Assembly: GCA_034359265.1 (NCBI GenBank)
Contig: CP136891.1
Span: 45,562,001 to 45,626,000 of the forward strand
Length of the DNA stretch: 64,000 nucleotides
Source of the DNA: Canna indica
Lineage: Eukaryota; Streptophyta; Magnoliopsida; Zingiberales; Cannaceae
Direction of reading: 5' to 3'
In this document: piece after piece, positions 44,159 to 55,356 of the stretch
Numbering within the stretch: position 1 is the stretch's first letter
Layout of the letters: each line of letters opens with the position of its first letter
Notes under the pieces: model-generated
Seen by the model: only the letters and a program-made list of their open reading frames with translations
Database searches by the model: none
Told to the model about the DNA's origin: nothing
Made by a program: the position numbers and the translations under genes

Positions 44159-46598
44159 TGTTGGGATTGGAATAAGAAACGCAGTGGAAATAGCAATTTA
44201 AAAAATTCAAAACATCCCTTATACCTTATAACAACAATTAAGGAATTCAATCTACGAGTAGAAGGGGAAGGTATACCTTATACCACGGTTGGATAGGGTG
44301 CTCCTATTCCCGTATCAAGACGCACACACGCACGTCCTCCAATGATAGTCCACACCAGGCGCCTCGCAACAAAGGGGCAACGAACAATCAAACTCGTCGT
44401 GGCTCAACGGAGATGCTTTCTCAAATCCCGAAACCTCAAGAGCTAGGCCGACCCTTCCACCAAGAACCGGGCTCCAAAATGAGAGAAAGAGAAGATGAGA
44501 AAATAACGGAACGAGGAGGTAGATCAAAGAATACCTCGTTGTCCTTTTTCAGAATCCTCCAAGTGGATGAAGTAGGCGCCCAAGAAGAAGACACCTCCAA
44601 TTAGGCTTCGTAAAGGACCGAGAGAGAGGAAGTAGATGGCCGACCACCAATGGAAAGGATGAGGAGTTCTTTGGAGCCTTTCTCTTCAACAAGCCTCTAA
44701 AGAATCAAGTCCTTGATCTTCTCCAAGAAGATGAAGAACTAATTAACCAACCCCTCCTATGGGGTTTTCGGCCACAATTTATAAAGAGGGGGGGGGGCAG
44801 CTACAAGGATAGACCCGGCCCCCTAAAAACTCTCTCCTCGGAATTCAAAATTTCAGGATTTGCCTCCAAAAATAATTTACATTTTAATGGCTTCATAATT
44901 AATTCAAAATTAATTAAATCCAATAAAATATAAACTTTAATTTATCGCCATAAATTAAGAGCCTATAAACAAGAGTGATAATTATCTAAATAAATCAATT
45001 CCCTAAACAATAGGAAAAATATTTATCTAAATAATTTAATTTCTTATTAATTAATAGAATTATGATTTATCCTCATAAATCATATATCTATTATTTTTAT
45101 AATTTTTCTCCATAAATCAATTTTTTATTAATTAGGATTTATCCAAATAAATTAATTCTCAATTAATCGGTTAGGCTCATGGTTAGAAAGTAATTTTTCC
45201 ACCATGTATATTTGATTCAAAATAAAATATATTTAATTCATAATTAAATATATTCTCAGTCAAGTAGTTAATTAAATATTTAATTCATAATTAAATTTAA
45301 TCAACTACATGAAATATTATCATGTGTCAATCCCTACAATTTAGGGACACCCTACAAATTAGAGTTTCTAAGGAACTCCTTCCTCGCGCATTTATTCCTA
45401 TAGGAAATAACTTTCCTATCTTGTCCGTAAACGAGATCCGTGATCGAGTTGCAGCATGTCCATGCTAGTAGACATATAGGGCCGCATTCGGACTTTATCT
45501 CATAAGGTCCGTTATGAGGTTAGTCTGTTGTGTGTGACCCATTGAGCCCCCACACTAAGCCATCTGTGAGTTGTGCATAACGGAGAGTCGGATCTAATAG
45601 AATAACTTCTATTCGAATCTTACGAGCCACCACTAAACCCCTTTCATGTGGTCGTGAGAGACTCCACTCACAAGTCAAGATTGACGTCTAGCAACGTATC
45701 ATGACTACCCGGATAGTGTGAGGTTCAATCTACATGGATCGAACGTCCTTCGGTGATTAGTTACCAAGCAACTAAGTCCCTCAGTTATAATGTTCCAAAT
45801 ACGATTAGGGTATGAAAAAAGTGTCAAACCCTAATATCGATTCATATGTATTCTGCCTGCCAAGTCGTCGTCTCAATAATGACATGTCAGAAAACCTTTT
45901 TCCGACATTCATATCTACTCTGGCCAGAGATTCCTGAGTAGACACTTGCAGGGACACATAGGACATTATCTCCTCATACTATGAGTAACTGATTCTATAT
46001 TGGTTGCTCATATACCTCCATGGGTGCTTTCCCATGCCCAGAGGCATCCGGCACATGACACTGAAGGTCACGTAAGGATAAGTCCAAAGCAATGGGTCGA
46101 CACTCACAAGGTAACCATGACAACCTTAGGTCCAAGGACTGCTTGCACCTACTATCACCCGAGGAACATCCTATCGACACTCATATAAGGATTTCATTCT
46201 GTGTTCCTCGTGTAGGTCTGTTCAGTGAACTCATTCACTAATGAGCACTTGCACTTGTACATTAAATGACGACTCATAAGTAACTATGAGATCAGCTACC
46301 CCTTATCGTATAAGGCATGTATCAAGTGCACCAGTCTATCCAGAATCACCTATCCCCTAATTGGTGATCCTACGACTGGGAACATTTAGAACAGAGGCAT
46401 CTAGATTCCTAAGTCTCACTGGCATGATCTCATCATGACCTTGGAATCAATTGCCCGGATTCATGGGGTTCATCACAATCTAATATTTACAAAAATTAGA
46501 TGCAACATATGATGAAAAGTTGCCTCATATTATTCATTAATCAAAAATAGTTCCCTACACATCAACATGTGATTGGCTCAAGGGCACTATTTCTTTTA
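44159..46598 (-). repeat. Copia A 5' LTR
   Basis: It runs from TGTTGGGATTGG to TTTCTTTTA and parallels 5697-8143 over its whole length with scattered differences. On the minus strand the first dinucleotide is now TA instead of TG. The primer site on its left shows it is the 5' LTR. Confidence 0.82.
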
Positions 46599-47439
46599 AG
46601 GCGAACCAAATTGGGCTTAGGGTTATAACTCATCGAATTGGATCCGCGTGATAATTAACCGACTAAATCTCTTTTGTTAATTTTGGAAATTAATTCAAAT
46701 TTGAAAAGAATTTTTTAAATAAAAATTAATTATTCTCAATTTTAAATGAGATTTAAAATTTGAATTACGCTAATTACAATTTAGGTAATGTATCTTTAAC
46801 AATCGTTATTAAAGGATATATTATAATCGAATCTTGAATTTAGGAAATTCATCCTTGGTAATTGTTATTATGGATATATTTTATTCGGGTATTAAAATAG
46901 TTTTAAGATTCCAAATATGGATTTAAATTGATCAACGATCAAGATAATGCGATCTTTATTTCATGATATGTCTATAAATACACACCTATGGTTTAGATAG
47001 GTAGATGATCTATTCTTGGTGGCTACGAACCTTATTGTGATAGGAAGCCGACCTCCTTTTGAAGGAAGCTGAGCTCCTATTGTGGCAGTCGACCTCCACC
47101 CAAGAGAGAGAGAGAGAGAGATCGAAAGGAGTTTCATGCTCAATTAGATCGAAAGGAGTTTCGATATAGCCGAGCTAGCACTCGAAAGCCGCCCAGTTCA
47201 TCGCGTTCATTCGTGTGCTAACCGTAGAGGGTGTTCATCGTTGGCAGCACCTTGGATCCGAAGTCAAATAGAGATGTTGGATTCGTAGAGCAGAAGACGG
47301 ATCTTGGCCTTGAAAGTTATAAATCTCGAACCTAGTATTGATTTAACTGAGATGCATGGATGCACTTGGGTAGAGGATTGGTTTTCATTTTCCCACGGTG
47401 TAAATTTTTATTGCTTGTCTGGTCCTCGATGGCCCAATA
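46599..47439 (+). repeat. Copia B 5' LTR, second part
   Basis: It shares with 53385-53933 the sequence from GGGTATTAAAAT through the TATA box, the AAGCCGA(C/G)CTCC block, a GA microsatellite, AGTTTC(A/G)TGCTCAA and the end CCCAA(T/C)A. The first 290 bp (46599-46885) have no match in the 3' LTR, which carries a deletion there. Confidence 0.7.
46973..46980 (+). promoter_or_regulatory. Copia B LTR TATA box
   Basis: TCTATAAATAC is present in both LTRs of element B (the 3' copy is at 53464-53471), at the place expected for the LTR promoter. Confidence 0.55.
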
Positions 47440-47440
47440 G

Positions 47441-47453
47441 TGGTATCATAGCC
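47441..47453 (+). promoter_or_regulatory. Copia B primer-binding site (initiator Met tRNA)
   Basis: TGGTATCATAGCC follows the LTR end by one base, matching the initiator Met tRNA complement with one mismatch. Confidence 0.8.
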
Positions 47454-48514
47454 TCTTGCTTTCTCGGTTAAATTGATGTTTGTGTGATTTATCTTATTCA
47501 TATTATTCTTGTTATGTGATGGTTTGCATAGTTAAATCATGTGGATATTCATGTGGATTTATCCACATGAATAACAAGAATAACAAACATCAATATGGGC
47601 CATATAAATGAGAAGCACATTTCTAAACTCCATTAGGATGGATTTTTTGATTTTTTTGATTTTGAATCATTTGAAATATATGAATCATGTTTACTTGGCA
47701 AGATGACTAAAACACCTTTCACAAGGCATGCTAAGAGGGCTAGTGACTTTATTAAGTCTTGTATATAGTGATGTATGTGGACCATTAAGTGTATTAGTTA
47801 GAGGGGGTTATCAATACTTCATTACCTTCACTAATGACTTCAGTAGATATGGGTATGTCTACTTAATGAAGCATAATTTTGAAACATTTGAAAAGTTCAA
47901 AATATTCAAGAATGAAGTACAAAAGCAACTTGGCAAGAATTTTAAAGCACTTCAACCAAATCGAGGTCGAGAATATTTAAGCCAGGAGTTTATTGACCAT
48001 CTTAAGGATTGTAGGTTTGTCTCACAACTTACTCCACTCGGAACACCAGCTTGAATGATGTAACTGAATAGAGAAACCAAACCTTATTGGATATGGTTCG
48101 ATCCATGTTGAGTCATACAACTCTTCTGACATCCTTTTGGGGATTTGCCTTGGAAACTGCTACATTCCTATTGAATCGAGTTCCATCTAAAACGGTTCAA
48201 AAGACTTCATATGAGATATGGATTGAGAAGCGTCGCAGTATGTCTTTCTTCAGAATTTGGGGTTGTGAGGATTATGTGAGACATCAAGCCTCTGACAAAT
48301 TAGCGCCCAAATTAATAATTGCTTGTTTGTGGGATATACAAAGGAAACTAAAGGATACTATTTTTACGTTCCAATTGAGAACAAAGTGTTTGTTGCTTGG
48401 AATGGTGTAGAAAAGTTCATCTTGAAGAAGTTCGAGAACCACAAATCACTATTGAACCAAATGTGGTTACTCAAACTGGCTCTCAAGCAATTTATGAATC
48501 TGTACCCCGTGACA

Positions 48515-48894
48515 CAAGGGCCATGAAGGTCTGGTAGGATTCGTCATGAACCTGAGAGATATGGATTTCTCGTCACTGACGATCACAACGTGATGCTCGT
48601 TGATCACAATGAGCCCACTTCCTACCAAGAGGCCATTTAGAGTTCGAATTCTAAGGAATGGCTAGAAGCAATGAAATCTGAGATGCATGCAATCCATGTA
48701 TGATAACAAGGGCCAAGAAGGTTTGGTAGGATTCGTTACAAACCTAAGAGATATGGATTTCTCGTCACTAACGATCACAACTTGATGCTCGTTGATCACA
48801 ATGAGCCCACTTCCTACCAAGAGGCCATTGAGAGTTCGAACTCTAAGGAATGGCGGGAAGCAATGAAATTTGAGATGCAATCCATGTATGATAA
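48515..48894 (+). repeat. 192-bp tandem duplication in copia B integrase/RT linker
   Basis: The sequence from CAAGGGCCATGAAGGT (48515) repeats from CAAGGGCCAAGAAGGT (48707) with about ten substitutions and a 4-bp difference. The two copies encode the same DHN...DHNEPTSYQEA block. Confidence 0.92.
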
Positions 48895-49679
48895 TTAGGT
48901 ATGGACCTTGATTGGTCCACGAGAGGGTTTTAGAACCATCGGCTGCAAGTGAGTTTTTAAGAAGAAAACCGACATGGATGACAATGTGCATACCTATAAA
49001 GCATGGTTAGTCGCAAAGGGTTTCAGACAAATTCATGGTATGGACTATGATGGGACCTTTTCACCAGTTGTCATGCTAAAGTCCATTCAGATTCTCTTTC
49101 CATAACCACGTATTATGACTACGAGATTTGGCAAATGGACATCAAAATAGCGTTCCTTAATGGGAACTTACTCGAGGATGTGTACATGACACAACCTGAG
49201 GGTTTTGTGAGTCCTAGGAATCCTAAAATGGTTTGCAAGCTTAAAAGATCCATTTATGAATTGAAGCAGGCGTCTCAGAGCTGGAATCTTCGCTTTGATG
49301 AGATAGTCAAAGAGTTTGGCTTTATCAAAAAAGAAGATGAGCCTTGTGTTTACAAGAAAGTTAGTAGGAGTGCAATAGTTTTTCTGGTGTTTTACGTTAA
49401 TGACATATTGCTCATTGGAAATGACATTCGTACCTTGCAGTGTGTAAAAACCTGGCTAGGGAAATGTTTTTCAATGAAGGACTTGAGCGAGGCCGCGTAT
49501 ATTATAGGCATTCGGATCTATAGAGATAGGTCTAAAAGACTAATTGGCCTAAGTCATAGTGCATATATTGACAAGGTATTGAAGAGGTTCAGTATGCAGG
49601 ATTCTAAAAGGGGATTCCTAGCAATGTTCCATGGTATTAAGCTTAGCAAGAATGAGAGAGCATGAGCAAGATCCCATAT

Positions 49680-49765
49680 GTGTTATGTATGTTATGTATG
49701 TCATGTATGTCATGTATGTCATGTTATGGTATTAAGCTTGGATATGTCATGTATGTCATGTTATG
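49680..49765 (+). repeat. ATGT(C/T)ATGT short tandem repeat in copia B RT
   Basis: Repeated TATGTCATG units, plus a duplicated TGGTATTAAGCTT phrase (49631 and 49726), interrupt the RT region and shift its frame. Confidence 0.8.
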
Positions 49766-50420
49766 TACTCGACTAGATGTCTCATACGCATTGAACATGA
49801 CTAGTAGATACCAGTCAGATCCCGATGAATGTCACAGGGAAGCAGTTAAGAGCATTCTTAAGTACTTGAGAAGGACTAATTAAGGATGTCTTCTTGGTTT
49901 ATGGAGGATTGGAATGTGAGCTGGTTTTAAGTGGTTACACTGATGCTAGCTTCTAGTCTAACATAGATGATTTTAGATCGCAATTAGGTTTTATGTTTTG
50001 TTTGAATGGAGGTGTGGTTAGCTTGAAAAGTCCAAAGCAAGACACCGTGGCTAATTCTACTATAGTGGCCGAGTACATAGCTGCCTCAGATGCAGCTAAG
50101 GAGACCGTTTGGATTAAGAAGTTCATCTCTGAACTGGGTGTTGTTCCTAGCATCTAAAACCTAGTGGATCTCAATTGTGACAACAATGGAGTCATTGCGC
50201 AGACTAAGGAACCCAGATCACATCAGTGATTCAAACACATTCTCGGACGTTTCCATCTCATTCGAGAGATCATTGAGAGGGGAGATGTGAAGATATGCAA
50301 AGTACATATCGATCAATGACAACATTGTTGATCCATTGACTAAACCACTCCCGCAGTTAAAGCATGGTAGTCATTCTAGATCATTGGGTACGAAATACAT
50401 GGATGATTGCGTCTAGTGCA

Positions 50421-50431
50421 AGTGGGAAGAT
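50421..50431 (+). promoter_or_regulatory. Copia B polypurine tract
   Basis: AGTGGGAAGAT lies directly before the 3' LTR, the same form as in element A. Confidence 0.65.
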
Positions 50432-50917
50432 TATTAGTAGTGTGCCCTAGGCTAATGGAATAATAATAATATTATTATTTTCCTTTTGAATAATTGGAAC
50501 ACTTTCTTTATCTTGTTATTTATTGTGAGTGTATTTAACTTGATAATAGACTTCTTAAATAGTTGATTCCGCCTAATGGTCATCAAGTACAAGACTTGAT
50601 AGTAAAACCCTAAGGCAATTGGAATCAGAACAGTCCCTAATCGATCATTATCATCGGAATGATATATAATGAATGAGGACTAGTATGCAGTCTGACTGAC
50701 GATGATCATGTTTTACTGGTCATGAATATGTGATATTAAAGTCAGATCATAGACCACATGTTGGAGAACATGGTGTTGGACAGACCCACCGTGAGAATAC
50801 TCCATGGATTTATATCATTAGTATATCTCACAGCGGTAGTGATATGCCAGTCCTCCGACCTAATGTCATCATGGATTCCTACATGAGGAATTCTGTGTTT
50901 TGACCTAGTCTAACATC

Positions 50918-53260
50918 TGAAAGGAATAGTGCCCTTGAGCCAATCACATATCGATGTGTTTGGGGACTATTCAAGGGTAATTAACTTCATGAGGCAACTT
51001 TTCATCATATGCTGCATCTTTATTTATCTAACATCTGTCCATGCATCTAAAGGCCATGATGAGATCATGCCAGTGAGACTTGGAATCCAGATGCCACTGT
51101 TCTAAATATTCCTAGTCATAGACCGACTAAGGGATTGGTGATTCCGAATAGCCTAGTGCACTTGGTATATGCCCTATACGATAGGGGGTAGCTGATTTCA
51201 CAATTACCTATGAGCTGTTATTAATGTACAAGTGCATGTGCTCATTAGTGAATGAGTTCACTGAAAGGACCTACACGAGTAACCCATAATAGAATCCTTA
51301 CATTAGTGTCAATAGAATGTTCCTCGGGTGATAGTAGGTGCAAGCAGTCCTTGGACTTGAGATTGTCATGGTTACCTTGTGAGTGACGACCGATTGCTTT
51401 GGTTCAATCCCTACGTGGCCCTCAGCGTCATGTTCCGAGTATTACTGGGCATGAGGAAGCATTCATGGAGGTAGGTGAGCAACCAACATGGAATCAGTTA
51501 CTCCTAGTAAGAGGAGATAATGTCCTATGTGTCCCAGCAAGTGTCGACTCGGGAATCTCTGGCCAAAGTAGAAATGAAAGTCGGAAAGATATTTCTGACC
51601 TTTCATTATTGAGACGACATCTTGGCAGGTGGAATACATATGAATCAGTATTAGGGTTTGACACTTCTTCCGTACCCTAGCCGACTTCGGGATATTGTAA
51701 CCGAGGGATTTAGTTGCACGATAACTAATCACCAAAGGGCGTTCGATCCCTGTAGATTGAACCCCACACTATCTGGGTAGTCATGACAAGTTGCTAGACG
51801 TCAATCTTAACTTGTGAGTGGAGTCCCTCACGACCTCACTAAAGGGGTTTAGTGGAGGCTCGTACGATTCAAATAGAAGTCGTTCTATCAAATCCGACTC
51901 TCTGTTATGCACAACTCACTGCTCGCTTAGTGTGGGCCCAATGGGTCACACACAACAGACTAACCTCGTAACGAACCTTATGAGATAAAGTCTGAATGCG
52001 GCCTTATATTTCAACTAGCATGGACATGCTGCAACTTGATCACGGATCATGTTTACAGACATGATTGGAAATGTGTTTCCTATAGGAACGAATACACGGG
52101 GAAGGAGTTCCTCAGTGACCCTAATTTGTAGGGCATCCCTAAATTGTAGGGATTGACACATAATAATATTTTATGTGGTTGATTAAATTTAATTATGAAT
52201 TAAATATTTAATTAACCACTTGACTGGGATTGTATTTAATTATGAATTAAATATAATTTGATTTTGAATCAAATATACATGGTGGGAAAATTAGCTTCTA
52301 ACCATGAGCCTAACCAAATAATTAGGAATTAATTAATTTGGTTAAATTCTAATTAATAGTAATTTGATTTATGGAGATAAATCATAAAATTAATAGATAT
52401 ATGATTTATAAGGATAAATCATAATTCTATTAATTAATAGGAATTTTAATTTATTTAGATAATTATAATTCCTATTGATAGGCTCTTAATTTATGGAGAT
52501 AAATTAAAGTTTATATTTAATTGAATTTAATTAATTTCGAATTAATTTTGAAACGATTAAATATGAAATATTTTTTGGAATCAAACCCCGGAATTTTGAA
52601 TTACGGAGAGAGTTTTTTAAGGGGGGCAGATCTACTCTTGTAGCCGCCCATGCCCCCTATAAATTGGAGGCCAGCCCTCCTTCAAGGGGAGGAAGAACTT
52701 GATTCTTGAGAGGGTTCTTGAGTGGAAAAGTTCCAAAGAATCCCTCCTCCTTTCCCTTGGTGGCCGGCCATCTTTCCCTCCTTCCCCGGGCTTTTGGTGA
52801 AATCAAATTGAAGGTGTCTTCTACTTGGGTGTGCCACCTACTTCATCTTCTTGGAGGAGTCCAAGAAGGACAGCGAGGTATTCTTTTATCTACTATCTCG
52901 TTTCGTTGTTTTCTCATCCCCTCTTCCTCCCTTTTTGGTGCTTGGTTCTTGGTAGAAGGGTCGGCTTGCCTAGGTTGATTCTAGGATTGAGAAAGCTTCT
53001 CCATTGAGCCACAACGAGCCCTAGTGTTCGCTGCCCCTATTGTTACGAGGTGCTTGGTGTGGACTATCATTGGAGGACGTGCACGTGTGTGTCTCAAGAT
53101 GGGGAAAGGATCAGACATATCAACCGCAGTTTGAGGTATACCTTCTCCCATATCTCCGATGTTGAATTCCTTAATATTGCTAAAGTAGATCGTTGTTTTC
53201 GGAATGATTTCAAAATTTTAAATTGCTATTTCCGCTGCGTTTCTTATTCCCATCCGAACA
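50918..53260 (+). mobile_element. Copia A-family solo LTR inside B's 3' LTR
   Basis: It reads TGAAAGGAATAGTGCCC...CATCCGAACA and is flanked by ACATC on both sides (50913-50917 and 53261-53265). The uninterrupted target is seen at 5246-5262 in the 5' LTR. It is the plus-strand version of the A LTRs, 2,343 bp, without coding sequence. Confidence 0.93.
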
Positions 53261-53463
53261 ACATCATCTTTAATCGGATGGTAATAAAGACTACAGTTGG
53301 ATATAGAATAAATCATACAGAGGAATATGTGTAGTCGTGAAGGAATTTATCTCTCTCATATATGAGAGAGATATCTTGGGTATTAAAATCGTTTTAAGAT
53401 TTCAGATATGAATTTGAATTGATCAACAATTGAGGTGATGTGATCTTTATTTCATAGTACGTC

Positions 53464-53471
53464 TATAAATA
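53464..53471 (+). promoter_or_regulatory. Copia B 3' LTR TATA box
   Basis: TATAAATA at the same relative place as in the 5' LTR (46973). Confidence 0.5.
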
Positions 53472-53569
53472 CCCGTCTATGGTTTAGATAGGTAGATGAT
53501 CTATTCTTAGTGGCTATCAATCTTATTGTGATAGGAAGCCGAGCTCCTATTGTGGCAGTTGACCTCCAC

Positions 53570-53573
<4 letters not shown>

Positions 53574-53614
<41 letters not shown>
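53574..53614 (+). repeat. (GA)n microsatellite
   Basis: About twenty GA units, compared with about nine at the same place in the 5' LTR (47104-47121). Confidence 0.95.
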
Positions 53615-53616
<2 letters not shown>

Positions 53617-53933
53617 CAAAAGGAGTTTCGTGCTCAACCAGATCGGAAGAAGTTTCGATACAAACGAGTTAGCACTCGGAAGTTGCCCAGTTCATTGTGT
53701 TCGTTCATGTGCTAATCATAGAGGGTGTTCGTCGTTGGCAGCACCTTGGATCCAAAGTCAGATAGAGATATTGGATTCATGGAGCAGAAGACTGAGCTCG
53801 GCCTTGAAAGGTATAAATCTTGAACCTAGTATTGATTTAACCGAGATACATGGATCTGCATGGGTAGAGAATTGGTTTTTGTTTTTCCTTTGCGCAAATT
53901 TTTATTACTTGACCGGTCCTCGTCGACCCAACA

Positions 53934-55356
53934 GAGACCAAGGGTGGTCAGCCGCAAGAGCCAGCCCCTTTTTATAGGTGGTTCCAAAACCCCTAGGTCG
54001 GCTACAATGTAGCCGGCTTAGTCTAGATGAGGTTCGGCCATTCAAACTGGCCAAGCCTCATCTCCTTTAAATCGGGAAGCCTCTAAATCCGACTCCCCAC
54101 CTTTTAGGGAGTGAAAGAACCAACTCCTTACAAGTTAGGGAGTCAAAAATCGACACCCTAATTATTAAGCAGTCAAAGCCACACCTTCGACCAAGTCATA
54201 AAGGGCATGGTCCCTTGTTTCGAATTCGAATTTGAAAGTAGGTGGCTACTCTAAATAGCCGCCCATTTTTCCCACCAAGCCTCAACCGACCCAACCCAAG
54301 CCATGGGATGGTTCATCACATGAACATGACCGGGGGTTTGGTTTGGTTCATCCCATGAACCAGAACGAAGGGTTGGTTGAGATGAATCACATGCCAAACC
54401 CTAATAACTAGGGTTTCGAGGAACTCCTTCCTTTGGTACATTTAATTTATTCGAATGAGAAACGCCTTTCTTGATTTTGTTCATAGACGAGAATAGTGAT
54501 TGTATCATAGCATGTCCGTGCTAGCAAACATTAAGTGTCGCGTTCGAGCTTTATCCCATAAATCCTGTTACGAGAGAAGCGTGTTTGTGTATGACCCATT
54601 GGGCCCCACACTAAGCCAGCAGTGAGTCATGTATAACGGAGAGCCAAATTCGATAGAACATCTTCCATTCGAATTTCCATGAGCCACCACTAAACCCCTT
54701 TAATGTGGTCGTGTGAGACTCCACTCGCAAGTCAAGATTGACGTCTAGCAATGTGTCATGACTACCCGAATAGTGTGAGGTTCAATCTATAGGGATCGAA
54801 CGCCCTTAGGTGATTAGTTCCCGTGCAATCAAATCCTTTGGTTACACAATGTCCCGAATGCAGCTAGGGTATGGAAGTCATGTCAAACCCTAATACTAAT
54901 CCATATGTATTCAACTCTCTCAAGTTGTCGTCTCAACCATGAACAGTCGAAAACCCTTTTCCAACTTTCATATCTATTGTGGCTAGAGATTCTCGAGTCG
55001 ACACTTGTTGGAGCACATAGGACATTCTCTCCTCTTACTAGGAGTAACCAATTCCTTGTTGGTTGCTCACCCATCTCCATAAAATCCTCACTATGCCTAG
55101 AGTACCTGACACACGACTCTACGAGCCATGAATGGAATACACCAAAGCGATAGATCGTCAATCACAAGATGACCATGACAACATTAGGGCCGAGGATTAC
55201 TTGCACCTACTATCACCTGAGGAACATCATATTGACACTTATGTAAGGATTCTATTTGGCGTTCCTCGAGCGGGTTCGTTTAGTGAACTCATTCTCCAAT
55301 GAGCACCTACACTTGTACATTAATGACACCTCATAGGTAACTATGAGATCAACTAC
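53934..55356 (-). mobile_element. Diverged copia LTR C, second part
   Basis: It follows the A-family LTR in order: the short-leaf text GGTTTCGAGGAACTCCTTCCT (about 54410), CCCACACTAAGCCA (54606), GAGCCACCACTAAACCCCTTT (54681), and CACCTACTATCACCTGAGGAACAT (55205). Divergence is higher than between the A LTRs. It stops at 55356 where a gypsy-like end begins. I pair it with 4259-4779. Confidence 0.6.

Larger units (their letters stand above)
5697..46598 (-). mobile_element. Ty1/copia element A with about 34 kb of nested DNA
   Basis: On the minus strand, the 5' LTR is 44159-46598, followed by a primer site and leader (43112-44158). The pol remainder is 8144-10115 and the 3' LTR 5697-8143. The LTRs have the same length (2440 and 2447 bp) and near-parallel sequence. 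The Sirevirus-like element S is inserted in the leader. A deletion near 10115 has removed A's gag through the start of integrase. The flanks GGGTG (5692-5696) and AGGCG (46599-46603) differ only by two transitions and fit a decayed 5-bp target duplication. Treating both ends as one element is an inference from orientation, LTR match and the host LTR on both sides. Confidence 0.55.
47690..50420 (+). pseudogene. Copia B pol remnant: integrase, RT, RNase H
   Basis: It starts at the integrase: LLSLVYSDVCGPLSV, YFITFTNDFSRYGYVYLM and the YLSQEFIDHLK region (47728-48054). A frame change precedes LLTSFWGFALETATFLLNRVP (48087-48410). RT appears at 49135-49665 (KIAFLNGNLLEDVYMTQPEG, KRSIYELKQASQSWN). 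Its catalytic box is FYVND instead of YVDD. The block 49760-49880 continues RT, and RNase H is at about 50050-50340 (TIVAEYIAASDAAKE region, with several changes). Gag and protease are absent. Stops, frameshifts, a 192-bp duplication at 48515 and the lost catalytic Asp make it inactive. The lineage is the same type as element A. Confidence 0.88.
4780..53933 (+). mobile_element. Ty1/copia element B, gag-deleted and heavily nested
   Basis: Element B reads on the plus strand: 5' LTR in two pieces (4780-5696 and 46599-47439), Met-tRNA primer site, integrase/RT/RNase H remnants, polypurine tract, then 3' LTR (50432-53933, itself split by a solo LTR). The two 5' LTR pieces are joined in one entry because the 3' LTR contains matching sequence to both in the right order. 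Element A lies between them. The gag and protease region is missing: coding sense starts at the integrase about 250 bp after the primer site. Frameshifts and stops make it inactive. Confidence 0.65.
50432..53933 (+). repeat. Copia B 3' LTR, split by a solo LTR
   Basis: Left part 50432-50917 and right part 53261-53933 match the two parts of the 5' LTR. It ends CGACCCAACA. The solo LTR at 50918 lies between. Near 53385 it lacks roughly 600 bp that are present in the 5' LTR. Confidence 0.8.

Noticed and set aside
46599..46890. Independent insertion left of the copia B TATA region
   Set aside because: More simply the part of B's 5' LTR that its 3' LTR has lost; no element ends are visible.
4775..53938. 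5-bp target duplication around copia B
   Set aside because: AGTCT and GAGAC do not match, so the B-in-C insertion rests only on the LTR order and stays an inference.
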